A DNA stretch of 11,951 nucleotides from Solirubrobacter sp044865965 (lineage in GTDB: Bacteria > Actinomycetota > Thermoleophilia > Solirubrobacterales > Solirubrobacteraceae), in contig JBIOTP010000058.1 in the NCBI GenBank assembly GCA_044865965.1, forward strand, positions 1 to 11,951, given 5' to 3'. The notes beneath the pieces were generated by a model. That model was given only the letters and a program-made list of their open reading frames with translations. It searched no databases and was not told the origin of the DNA. Made by a program: the position numbers and the translations under genes. The stretch's first letter is position 1; every line of letters begins with the position of its first letter. Below are positions 1-6,673 of the stretch, one piece after another.

Positions 1-29
1 GAATGCGTCGAACTTTCGGCCGGGGCCAC

Positions 30-305
30 TTAGGAGGCGACGGGCTCGACCGGGCCGCAGCCGAGCAGGTCGTGGACCAGCGTGTCCACGCGCTCCTCGA
101 GCCAGCGCCCGGAGCCGACGAGGTGCTCCGCGAGCGCGCCGATGTCGCGCAGGATGTCGCGGACCTCGTCGATGTCCGCGGCGAAGATCAGGGCGTCGGC
201 GGAGTCTCGGATCCGCGTCTGCTCGCTCGCGAGCAGCTTGGTCGGTCCCAGCTCGTCGAGGGTCTTGACGATGCGGGCGTAAGCGATGGTCCGTTCGCTG
301 GTCAT
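30..305 (-). CDS. Small hypothetical protein, 91 aa
   Basis: Function not recognised. The 91-residue product is soluble: no signal peptide or membrane segment is visible. It is rich in Asp, Glu and Leu and reads as a run of amphipathic helices (about residues 6-30, 33-62, 66-82). A central stretch, DSADALIFAADIDEVRDI, and a later SGRWLEE resemble, from memory, small unannotated proteins of high-GC actinobacteria; this was not checked by search. The ATG at 305-303 is chosen because GGAGG lies on the minus strand six bases upstream, a strong ribosome binding site, and because the reading frame upstream of it becomes Arg/Pro/Ala-rich low-complexity sequence typical of antisense reading. It is divergent from the aldehyde dehydrogenase-like gene across 128 bp, so the two may share a control region. 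Its partner on the left, if any, is outside the window. Confidence 0.75.
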   Translation of the reverse strand: MTSERTIAYARIVKTLDELGPTKLLASEQTRIRDSADALIFAADIDEVRDILRDIGALAEHLVGSGRWLEERVDTLVHDLLGCGPVEPVAS

Positions 306-433
306 TCGATGCCTCCGCGGAGTCCTTTGCGCGGTGTATTCGTCACATGAGCAACGATCTGTAGCCCGGAAGGGACGTACATCAGAGGGACTCCACACGT
401 GTTCGAGGCAGGGCGCCCGGGTACGGGACGGGA
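306..433. other. Divergent intergenic region between the 91-aa gene and the ALDH-like gene
   Basis: These 128 bp separate two divergent genes and have noticeably lower GC than the flanking genes, as expected for promoters. They carry the minus-strand GGAGG ribosome binding site of the left gene and an 8-bp perfect palindrome ACACGTGT at 395-402. I could not place a convincing -35/-10 pair on either strand. The ALDH-like start at 434 is preceded directly by a purine-rich stretch (GGGACGGGA, 425-433) that is too close to be a standard ribosome binding site. Confidence 0.5.
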
Positions 434-1726
434 GTGGGCACCCTCGACGTCTCGATTTCCGCGCGTGCGGCCGAGATCGACGTCCTCGATCCGGCCACCG
501 GCGAGCCCATCGCCAGCATCCCCGCGGGGTCTCCCAAGGCGGCGCACCGCGCGGTCCGTGACGCCCGCGCGGCGCAGCGAGGCTGGTCTCGCACCGCGCC
601 GGCGGCGCGTGCCGCGCTGCTGAAGGCCGGGGCGCGGCGGCTGCGGGAGGACAGCCGCGAGCTGGCGCAGCTGCAGACGCGCGAGAGCGGCAAGCCGCTC
701 GGCGACTCGCTGGGCGCCGTGGAGGCGGGCATCGGCGCGATCGAGTCCTACGCGGAGCTGGGCCCGCTGCAGGGCGGGCGGTCGCTGCAGGGCGGCTGGG
801 AGGCGGCCGATCTGGTGGTCCGCGAGCCGCGCGGCGTGGTGGCGCTGCTGGCGCCGTGGACCGACCCGGTGGCGGTCGCCGCCGCACAGCTCGCGGCGGC
901 GCTCGTCACCGGCAACGCGGTGGTGCTCAAGCCGTCCGAGAAGACGCCGCTGTCGGCGGCGTTGATGGTCGAGCTGCTCGACCTCGGCGACGTGCTGCAG
1001 CTGCTGCAGGGCGACGTCCGCGCCGGGCGCCCGCTGGCCGCCCACCCGGACGTCGACCTCGTGCTGCGGCACGCCACCGGCGGGAAGGGCGCGATGATCG
1101 TCGACGCCGGCGTGGATCCCGCGTGGGCAGCGGGCGAGGCGGCGACCGGCGCGTTCGCCAACGCCGGCCAGACGGGCGCGGCGGTGGAGCGCATCTATGT
1201 CCACGCCTCGCTCGCCGAGCCGTTCCTGGACGCGCTTGCCGCTCGCACGCGCGGGGTGCGGGTCGGATCGGGGATGGACCCCGCCACCGAGATGGGGCCG
1301 CTGATCGACGAGGAGCAGCGGATGTGGGTCCACCGCCAGGTCCGCGACGCCGTGTACGCCGGCGCCCGCCTGCTGGCCGGCGGCGACCCGCTCCCCGGAC
1401 CCGGCTTCTTCTACCCCCCGACCGTGCTCGCCGGCCCGCCGGAGGACGCGCCGGTGCTGACCGAGGAGACATGCGGCCCGGTGGCGGCGGTGCGGGTGGT
1501 CGACTCGTTCGACGCCGCGCTCGATCAGGCCGGCCGCACCGCGTGCGGGCCGGCGGCGACGGTCCTCACCCCGTCGCACGAGCACGCCCAGCGCGCGTGG
1601 CGCGAGCTCGACGCCGGCACCGTAAGGGTCAACGACGTGGTCGGAGGCGCGCCCGGCAGCCGCGCGCCGGAGCTGCTGGACGAGCTGACGCGCCGCAAGG
1701 TCGTTCACCTCGCCCCGGCGCGGTAA
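434..1726 (+). CDS. Aldehyde dehydrogenase-superfamily protein, probable pseudoenzyme
   Basis: The 430-residue product has the ALDH fold from end to end but is shorter than the usual 480-500. Visible family blocks: DPATGEPIASIP (19-30), the PW motif in LLAPWTDPV (138-146, normally PWNFP), VVLKPSEKTPLSA (163-175, with the cofactor-binding Lys), GAFANAGQT (239-247), EMGPLIDEEQ (286-295) and VRVNDV (397-402). Three key elements are missing. The catalytic Cys after GQT is Gly248 (codon GGC, one base from TGC). The ELGGK block reads ATGGK (214-218), so the general-base Glu is gone. The NAD-binding FTGS segment that should lie between DVDLV and ATGGK is deleted. EEIFGP reads EETCGP, and the C-terminal ESGIGR-like end is replaced. 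The frame is intact, so this is unlikely to be simple decay; I infer a non-dehydrogenase role or very recent inactivation. The GTG start is the first in frame and has a weak ribosome binding site. Confidence 0.87.
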   Translation: MGTLDVSISARAAEIDVLDPATGEPIASIPAGSPKAAHRAVRDARAAQRGWSRTAPAARAALLKAGARRLREDSRELAQLQTRESGKPLGDSLGAVEAGIGAIESYAELGPLQGGRSLQGGWEAADLVVREPRGVVALLAPWTDPVAVAAAQLAAALVTGNAVVLKPSEKTPLSAALMVELLDLGDVLQLLQGDVRAGRPLAAHPDVDLVLRHATGGKGAMIVDAGVDPAWAAGEAATGAFANAGQTGAAVERIYVHASLAEPFLDALAARTRGVRVGSGMDPATEMGPLIDEEQRMWVHRQVRDAVYAGARLLAGGDPLPGPGFFYPPTVLAGPPEDAPVLTEETCGPVAAVRVVDSFDAALDQAGRTACGPAATVLTPSHEHAQRAWRELDAGTVRVNDVVGGAPGSRAPELLDELTRRKVVHLAPAR

Positions 1727-1741
1727 GCCAGGCTAGGGAAC

Positions 1742-1768
1742 GACCCGGGGTCTCTCGGGGTCATCCCC
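1742..1768. promoter_or_regulatory. Clustered short palindromes and direct repeat upstream of the PspC operon
   Basis: In the 80-bp gap before the stress operon, GACCC-g-GGGTC (1742-1752) is followed by GGGG-tcat-CCCC (1757-1768). The two share a direct repeat GGGGTC at 1747 and 1757, spaced exactly 10 bp, one helical turn. This could be an operator for the operon's own response regulator or another factor; it could also be a weak hairpin terminator for the ALDH-like gene, though no T-tract follows. Seen in sequence; function is inferred. Confidence 0.35.
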
Positions 1769-1806
1769 AATGGTGGCCGGCGCCCGCGAGGACGAGTCTG
1801 GTGTGC

Positions 1807-2946
1807 ATGCACCAGACACCCGATGATGATCACATGGCCCCCCGGCCCGACGACGAGCCCGAGCCCGCCCGCGGCGAGGCGAAGGCGGCCGGCGGCCCCG
1901 AGTACCCCGGCGCTCCTGCGTCGGCATGGTCGCCGCCGCACGGCGACGCGCCGCGGAAGCTGACGCGCTCGACCGAGGACAAGCTCGTAGGCGGCGTGGC
2001 CGGCGGCCTCGGGCGCTACTTCGGCGTCGACCCGGTGCTGTTCCGGATCGGGTTCGTGATCTCGGTCTTCGTCGGCGGCTTCGGCGTGCTCGCCTACCTC
2101 GGGCTGCTCGCGTTCCTGCCCTCCGACGAGGGGCCGTCGTTCATGGCCGGCCGCTCGCGCGGCGCGACGATCGCCATCACGGCGGGGCTGGGGCTGCTGG
2201 CGGTGACGTTTCTCAGCCCCCACGCCTTCTTCCTCGGCCCGGGGCTGTTCGGGCTTGCCCTCGTGGGGGCTGTCGGCGTGCTGCTCTACCGCGCGTTCAG
2301 CGACGAGCGCGAAGCGGACCCCGCCCGCGCGATCGCGCGCGCCTCGCTCGCCCTCCTCATCGGGGTCGCCGCGCTCGGCGCCGCGACCGGCGTGGGCTTC
2401 GCCGCCGCCCTCGGCGGCGGCGTCGTGATCGGGGTGCTGGCCGTGCTGGCCGGCTTCGCGCTGCTGGTGGCCGGCCTGCTCGGCGGGCCGCGATGGCTCA
2501 TCCTCCCGGTCACCGTGCTCGTGCTGCCGCTGGCCGTCGTGTCCGCCGCGGGGATCGACCTCCACGGCGGCGTCGGCCATCGCGAGTACCGTCCGGCGAC
2601 GGTCAGCGACCTGCGCAAGGAGTACCGCCTCGGCATGGGCCAGCTCGACGTCGACCTGCGCGACATGACGTTGCCCGCGGGCCGCACGAACGTAAAGGTC
2701 TCCGTCGGCATGGGCGAGGCGCGCGTGCAGGTGCCGGCCGGCGCCTGCGTGGCGACCGACGCGCAGATCGGAGTCGGCGGCTCCGACGTCTTCGACCGCA
2801 ACGAGGGCGGCTTCGACCTCGACGTCGCCGAGGCGGCGCCCGCGGGCCGGACCTCCGTCGTGCACGTCGACGCCGACATCGGCGTCGGGCACCTGCAGGT
2901 CGATCGCGGCGGCCTCACGAGCGACACGACGGGCGCCTGCGCGTGA
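1807..2946 (+). CDS. PspC-domain membrane protein with LiaF-like C-terminal domain
   Basis: The product (379 residues from the ATG at 1807) has a Pro/Asp/Glu-rich cytoplasmic N-terminus (1-50), then a PspC domain (51-105: KLTRSTEDKLVGGVAGGLG, then YFGVDPVLFRIGFV and a membrane helix). Five or so further hydrophobic helices follow at about 119-136, 140-161, 180-200, 203-226 and 229-249. The rest (about 255-370) is a hydrophilic beta-rich domain with repeats such as YRLGMGQLDVDLRD and VSVGMGEARVQVP, resembling the LiaF/DUF2154 domain. PspC and LiaF proteins sense or relay cell-envelope stress, and LiaF-type proteins restrain a cognate kinase; the kinase gene two positions downstream supports that role here by inference. 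It starts a co-directional run and its stop overlaps the next start (GTGA). Alternative starts are GTG at 1801, with GAGGA eight bases upstream, and ATG at 1834. Confidence 0.9.
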   Translation: MHQTPDDDHMAPRPDDEPEPARGEAKAAGGPEYPGAPASAWSPPHGDAPRKLTRSTEDKLVGGVAGGLGRYFGVDPVLFRIGFVISVFVGGFGVLAYLGLLAFLPSDEGPSFMAGRSRGATIAITAGLGLLAVTFLSPHAFFLGPGLFGLALVGAVGVLLYRAFSDEREADPARAIARASLALLIGVAALGAATGVGFAAALGGGVVIGVLAVLAGFALLVAGLLGGPRWLILPVTVLVLPLAVVSAAGIDLHGGVGHREYRPATVSDLRKEYRLGMGQLDVDLRDMTLPAGRTNVKVSVGMGEARVQVPAGACVATDAQIGVGGSDVFDRNEGGFDLDVAEAAPAGRTSVVHVDADIGVGHLQVDRGGLTSDTTGACA

Positions 2947-3128
2947 GGAGGCGGCGCGCCGACCGCACGCTCATAGTCGCCGGACTGGCGGCGATCGCGC
3001 TCGGCGCGCTGCTGCTCCTCGACCGCCTCGGCGTGCTCGACCTCCGCTTCGGGTACGCGCTGCCGGCCGTGCTCGCCGCGGCCGGCGTGATCCTGCTGGC
3101 CGCGGGGTTGGAAGGGCGGGGCCGATGA
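2943..3128 (+). CDS. Small two-helix membrane protein (LiaF/LiaI TM-like), 61 aa
   Basis: A short gene starting at GTG 2943 that overlaps the upstream stop codon by four bases (GTGA), a classic translational coupling. The 61-residue product begins with a basic patch (RRRRADR) and has two hydrophobic helices, about residues 9-27 and 36-56, separated by LDRLGVLDLRFGY. That arrangement resembles the small transmembrane unit found in LiaI and LiaF N-termini, where a LDxLG-like turn joins two helices. The basic N-terminus predicts both ends in the cytoplasm. It lies between the PspC/LiaF-like protein and the PspC kinase, so it is probably part of the same membrane sensor. The function is inferred from position and topology; there is no catalytic motif. 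Confidence 0.75.
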   Translation: MRRRRADRTLIVAGLAAIALGALLLLDRLGVLDLRFGYALPAVLAAAGVILLAAGLEGRGR

Positions 3129-3147
3129 CGCCACCATGGGGGTGCGC

Positions 3148-4380
3148 ATGAGCACCGCCTCCACGCCCCAGCTCCCGCCGCTGCGCCGCGACCCCGCCAA
3201 GGGGATGATCGCCGGCGTCTGCTCGGGCTTCGCCGCGCGCCTGGGGATCGACCCGATCCTGCTGCGGATCGGGTTCGTGGCGACGCTCGCGGCCGGCGGC
3301 GTCGGGCTGCCGCTGTACGCGCTCGCGTGGGCCGTGATCCCGGCCGAGGGGCCGGAGCGGCCGGTCGTGGCGCGCCTGTTGAGCCGGCGCGACACCTGGC
3401 TCGTCGCCGCCGGCATGGCCTGCCTCGTGCTCGCCGCGATGCTGCTGCTGCGCGAGTGGGGCCTGTGGTTCAGCGACCGGATCGCCTGGCCGGCGGTGAT
3501 CATCGGCGCCGGCGGCGCGCTGATCTGGCGCCAGTCGCAGGCGCGCGCGGAGACCGCGCCGGAGGAGCCCCCGGCCGCCGCCGCGCGCCCGACGCGCGAC
3601 GCGCCCGCGCGGACGCTGTGGCTCCCGCGCCCGGCCGCCCGGCGCGCCGGCATCGGGGCGGCGCTGGTGGTCGGCGGCGCGCTGATCTTCCTGTGGCTCA
3701 ACGATGCGCTGGAGTCCACGCGCGACGTGCTGCTGCCGGTCGTCGTGGTGCTCGTGGCGGGCACGATCATCCTCGCGCCGTGGTGGATCCGGATGGTGCG
3801 CGGGCTGGCCGACGAGCGCGCCGCGCGCATCCGCTCGCAGGAGCGCGCCGAGGTCGCCGCGCACCTGCACGACTCGGTGCTGCAGACGCTCGCGCTGATG
3901 CAGCGGCGCGCCGACGACCCGAAGGAGGTCGCCGCGCTGGCGCGCCGCCAGGAGCGCGAGCTGCGCGCCTGGCTCAACAGCAGCCGCCCGGCCGGGACCG
4001 CGACGCTGGCGGCCGCGCTGGAGGCGGCGGCGGCGGAGGTCGAGGGCGATCACGGCGTGCCGATCGACGTCGTGACCGTCGGCGACGCGCCGCTCGACGA
4101 CCGCGCGACGGCGCTCGTCGCCGCCGCGCGCGAGGCGCTCGTGAACGCCTCGAAGTTCGCCGGGCCCGAGCCGATCGCGCTTTACGCCGAGATGGAGGAC
4201 GGCCGCGCCGACGTGTTCGTGCGCGACCGCGGGCCCGGCTTTGACCCGGCCGGCGTCCCGGCCGACCGCCGCGGCGTGCGCGACTCGATCGTCGCCCGGA
4301 TGGAGCGCCACGGCGGGCGCGCGGTGGTGCACAGCACGCCGGGACAGGGCACCGAGGTCGAGTTGGTGATGGAGCGATGA
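3148..4380 (+). CDS. PspC-fused sensor histidine kinase (NarL/DesK-type)
   Basis: The 410-residue product (from ATG 3148) begins with a PspC domain (11-66: LRRDPAKGMIAGVCSGFAARLG, IDPILLRIGF and a membrane helix). Further membrane helices lie at about 84-101, 112-127, 168-184 and 194-212. A HisKA_3-type dimerisation helix follows, with the phosphoacceptor in AAHLHDSVLQTL (His241). The ATPase domain shows the N box REALVNASKFA (328-338; the usual KHA is KFA), the G1 box DRGPGFD (360-366), and RRGVRDSIVARMERHGG and GTEVEL near the end. There is no large extracellular domain, so it probably senses the membrane itself or a partner such as the upstream PspC/LiaF protein. The stop overlaps the regulator start (ATGA). 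ATG 3148 is preferred because a G-run sits five bases upstream; ATG 3136, in frame, would add four residues. Confidence 0.95.
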   Translation: MSTASTPQLPPLRRDPAKGMIAGVCSGFAARLGIDPILLRIGFVATLAAGGVGLPLYALAWAVIPAEGPERPVVARLLSRRDTWLVAAGMACLVLAAMLLLREWGLWFSDRIAWPAVIIGAGGALIWRQSQARAETAPEEPPAAAARPTRDAPARTLWLPRPAARRAGIGAALVVGGALIFLWLNDALESTRDVLLPVVVVLVAGTIILAPWWIRMVRGLADERAARIRSQERAEVAAHLHDSVLQTLALMQRRADDPKEVAALARRQERELRAWLNSSRPAGTATLAAALEAAAAEVEGDHGVPIDVVTVGDAPLDDRATALVAAAREALVNASKFAGPEPIALYAEMEDGRADVFVRDRGPGFDPAGVPADRRGVRDSIVARMERHGGRAVVHSTPGQGTEVELVMER

Positions 4381-5018
4381 TCCCGCCGGGTGTCGTGATC
4401 GTCGACGACCACCAGCTGTTCCGCGCGGGCGTGCGCGCGGAGCTGGACGGCCTCGTCGAGGTGCTCGGCGACGCGGCCACGGTGGAGGACGCCGTGCGGC
4501 TGATCGGCGACGCCGAGCCCGACGTCGTCCTGCTCGACGTCCACATGCCGGGCGGCGGCGGGCTGGAGGTCATCCGCCAGGTCGCCCAGCGCCGGCCCGC
4601 GCAGCGCTTCCTCGCGCTGTCGGTGTCCGACGCGCCCGAGGACGTGATCGCGGTCATCCGCGCCGGCGCGCGCGGCTACGTCACCAAGACGATCTCCGGG
4701 CCCGAGCTGGCCGACGCGGTCCGGCGCGTGGCCGACGGCGACGCCGTGTTCTCGCCGCGCCTGGCCGGCTTCGTGCTCGACGCGTTCGCGTCGCTCGCGC
4801 CCGCGGAGGTCGACCCCGAGCTCGACCAGCTCACCGCGCGCGAGCGCGAGGTGCTGCGCCACATCGCGCGCGGCTACCTCTACAAGGAGATCGCCGCCCG
4901 CCTCGGCATCTCCACCAAGACCGTCGAGGCGCACGTGTCCGCGGTGCTGCGCAAGCTCCAGCTGTCCTCCCGCCACGAGCTCTCGCGCTGGGCGGTGCAG
5001 CGCCGGCTCGTGGACTGA
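4377..5018 (+). CDS. NarL/LuxR-family response regulator
   Basis: A 213-residue DNA-binding regulator. The receiver domain (about 5-120) has the acidic pair Asp10/Asp11, the phosphoacceptor in VVLLDVHMPGG (Asp54), a Ser in the Thr/Ser switch position (LALSVSD) and the conserved Lys in GYVTKT (Lys104). The LuxR-type helix-turn-helix (about 150-207) contains LTAREREVL, YKEIAARLGIS and KTVEAHVSAVLRKL. All catalytic residues are present, so it should accept phosphate from the kinase encoded immediately upstream, with which it overlaps by four bases (ATGA). Its likely targets include its own operon; palindromes at 1742-1768 are a candidate site. Length and domain order are standard for the family. 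Confidence 0.97.
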   Translation: MIPPGVVIVDDHQLFRAGVRAELDGLVEVLGDAATVEDAVRLIGDAEPDVVLLDVHMPGGGGLEVIRQVAQRRPAQRFLALSVSDAPEDVIAVIRAGARGYVTKTISGPELADAVRRVADGDAVFSPRLAGFVLDAFASLAPAEVDPELDQLTAREREVLRHIARGYLYKEIAARLGISTKTVEAHVSAVLRKLQLSSRHELSRWAVQRRLVD

Positions 5019-6001
5019 TGGCCGCGTTCGGCGACCTGTGGACCTGCCCGGACTGCGGCCGGCAGTTCGCCAAGCGCAACCAGACGCACACGTGCGCGCC
5101 GGCCGGGGACCTGGCGCGGCACCTCGCCGGCAAGCCGCCCGAGATCGCCGAGATCGTCACGCGGATCATCGCCGCGGCCGAGCGCTGCGGGCCGGTCACG
5201 GTGGTGCCGGAGAAGACCCGCATCGCCCTGCAGGCGCGGATGAGCTTCGCCGCCCTGCAGCCGCGCCGGCGCTGGGTCGACGGGCACGTCGTGCTCGCCC
5301 GCCGCCGCGAGGACCCGCGCTTCCGCCGGATCGAGACGTTCTCGCCCCGCAACCATCTGCACGCCTTCCGAATCGAGCATCCCGGCGAGGTCGACGAGCA
5401 GGTCGCCGGCTGGCTCGCCGAGGCCTACGAGGTCGGCATGCAGCGCCACCTGCGGCCGCTGAACGCCCTCGAGGACCTGCGCGAGCAGATCCGCGCCCAC
5501 CGCGGCTGCGGCTTCGAGCCGTGCGAGACGGCGACGAACATGGTCCCCGGCGAGGGCAGCCCGACGGCCGAGCTGATGCTCGTCGGCGAGGCGCCCGGAG
5601 CGAGCGAGGACGCGCTCGGGCGCCCGTTCGTCGGCCGCGCCGGCCGGCTGCTGGACGAGCTGCTCGCGGAGGCCGGGCTCGCGCGCGAGGACGTCTGGAT
5701 CACGAACGTCGTGAAGGCGCGGCCGCCGAAGAACCGCGACCCCCGCGCGGCCGAGGTGGCGCACTGCATGCCGTGGCTCGAGGCCGAGCTGGCGCTGATC
5801 CAGCCGCGGCTCGTCGTGCCGCTCGGCCGCCACGCGCTCGCCCACTTCGCCCCCGGCGCGCGGATCTCCGAGGTCCACGGGACGGCGCTCGATGCCCGCG
5901 GGCGCGCGCTGTTCCCGCTCTATCACCCGGCGGCCGCGCTGCACCGCCAGGGGCTGCGGGAGACGATGCTCGCGGACGCCCGCCGGTTAGCCGACGCCTA
6001 G
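5018..6001 (+). CDS. Zinc knuckle / DUF5655 / family 4-like uracil-DNA glycosylase fusion
   Basis: A 327-residue three-part protein. Residues 8-26 hold WTCPDCGRQFAKRNQTHTC, a likely zinc-binding knuckle (Cys10, Cys13, His24, Cys26). Residues 30-145 resemble DUF5655 (DLARHLAG, RIALQARMSFAAL, RRIETFSPRNHLHAFRI). Residues 150-325 are a uracil-DNA glycosylase-superfamily domain with GEAPGASEDALGRPFVGRAG (190-209), NVVKARPPKNRDP (230-242), LGRHAL (269-274) and YHPAAAL (302-308, His303). Family 4 enzymes excise uracil from DNA and hold a 4Fe-4S cluster on four Cys. Here Cys164, Cys169 (spacing x4 rather than the usual x2) and Cys250 are present, but the Cys of KCRPP is Ala234. The start ATG overlaps the regulator stop as TGATG, so translation is coupled to the sensor operon. 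The 3' end overlaps the convergent HAD gene by 15 bp. Activity is uncertain. Confidence 0.9.
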   Translation: MAAFGDLWTCPDCGRQFAKRNQTHTCAPAGDLARHLAGKPPEIAEIVTRIIAAAERCGPVTVVPEKTRIALQARMSFAALQPRRRWVDGHVVLARRREDPRFRRIETFSPRNHLHAFRIEHPGEVDEQVAGWLAEAYEVGMQRHLRPLNALEDLREQIRAHRGCGFEPCETATNMVPGEGSPTAELMLVGEAPGASEDALGRPFVGRAGRLLDELLAEAGLAREDVWITNVVKARPPKNRDPRAAEVAHCMPWLEAELALIQPRLVVPLGRHALAHFAPGARISEVHGTALDARGRALFPLYHPAAALHRQGLRETMLADARRLADA

Positions 6002-6652
6002 CTCGTCCAGCGACGCGTGCAGCTCGGCGGCGTCGCGATAGACGCGGAACGCGCCCGCGCGCTGCAGCTCGTCGGCGCCGTAGCCGCCAGACAGCAGGCC
6101 GATCGAGAGCATGTGGGCGCGGCGCGCGGCGAGCAGGTCCCAGACCGCGTCGCCGACCACGTAGCACTCGTCGGCGGGCGCGCCGAGCCGGCGGGCGCAC
6201 TCGAGGAAGAGGTCGGGCTCCGGCTTCGCGCGCTCGACGTCGCCGCGCTGCACGACGACCGTCTCCGGCGGGACTCCCAGCGCGTCCAGCGAGGGGTCGA
6301 TGTCGGGACGCCGTCCGGAGGTGGCGATGCCGTGCGTGATGTCGCGCTCGCGCAGCTCGGCCAGCAGCTCGGCGGCCCCGGGCAGCGGCCGGCGCGCCGC
6401 GGGCGGCAGGAGCTCTCCGAACAGCTCGCTGTGGCGGTCCTGCGCCGCGCGTGCCTCGTCCTCGCTCAGCGCGCGCCCGATCTCGCGCGCCACGGCGCGC
6501 GTGAACAAGCCGCCGCTCATCCCGATCCGGCGGTGGATGCGCCAGCCGTCGATCGCCATCCCGCGCTCGGCGAGCGCGCGCTGCCACGAGTAGACGTGCG
6601 CGTAAACGGTGTCGACGAGCGTGCCGTCGAGGTCGAAGATCAGCGCCGGCAT
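5987..6652 (-). CDS. HAD-superfamily hydrolase (phosphoglycolate phosphatase-like)
   Basis: A 221-residue haloacid dehalogenase-type phosphatase, probably cytoplasmic. All four motifs are visible: FDLDGTLVDT (6-15, nucleophile Asp7 and acid/base Asp9), ATSGRRP (110-116, Ser/Thr motif II), the Lys of RAKPEPD (Lys143), and VGDAVWDLLAARRAH (166-180, Asp168 and Asp172 for magnesium). The helical cap between motifs I and II (about 16-90) is the C1 type of subfamily I. The substrate cannot be told from sequence; phosphoglycolate, beta-phosphoglucomutase-like and other sugar phosphates are all possible. The start ATG is 21 bp from the divergent methyltransferase, so each promoter must extend into the other gene. 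It overlaps the glycosylase gene tail to tail. Confidence 0.93.
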   Translation of the reverse strand: MPALIFDLDGTLVDTVYAHVYSWQRALAERGMAIDGWRIHRRIGMSGGLFTRAVAREIGRALSEDEARAAQDRHSELFGELLPPAARRPLPGAAELLAELRERDITHGIATSGRRPDIDPSLDALGVPPETVVVQRGDVERAKPEPDLFLECARRLGAPADECYVVGDAVWDLLAARRAHMLSIGLLSGGYGADELQRAGAFRVYRDAAELHASLDELGVG

Positions 6653-6673
6653 GGCTGCGACCCTATCGGGGCG

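Noticed and set aside
302..1708. Long minus-strand open frame opposite the ALDH-like gene
   Set aside because: Arg/Ala/His-rich low-complexity translation without family motifs; the plus strand has clear ALDH blocks. High GC makes such antisense frames common.
856..1806. N-terminal extension of the PspC/LiaF protein frame back to 856
   Set aside because: The extension is Arg/Gly-rich and lies in another frame of the ALDH-like gene; the real protein starts near 1807.
1705..3977. Long minus-strand open frames opposite the PspC/LiaF and kinase genes
   Set aside because: Repetitive Arg/Ser/Ala composition with no recognisable domain, while the plus strand encodes well-defined membrane and signalling domains.
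5717..5800. Assignment of the glycosylase as UdgX, the type that covalently traps uracil DNA
   Set aside because: The KRRIH-containing insert that defines UdgX is absent; the region reads KARPPKNRDPR.
6017..6673. N-terminal extension of the methyltransferase frame
   Set aside because: Antisense to the HAD hydrolase, whose four motifs are clear; the methyltransferase domain starts just after 6674.
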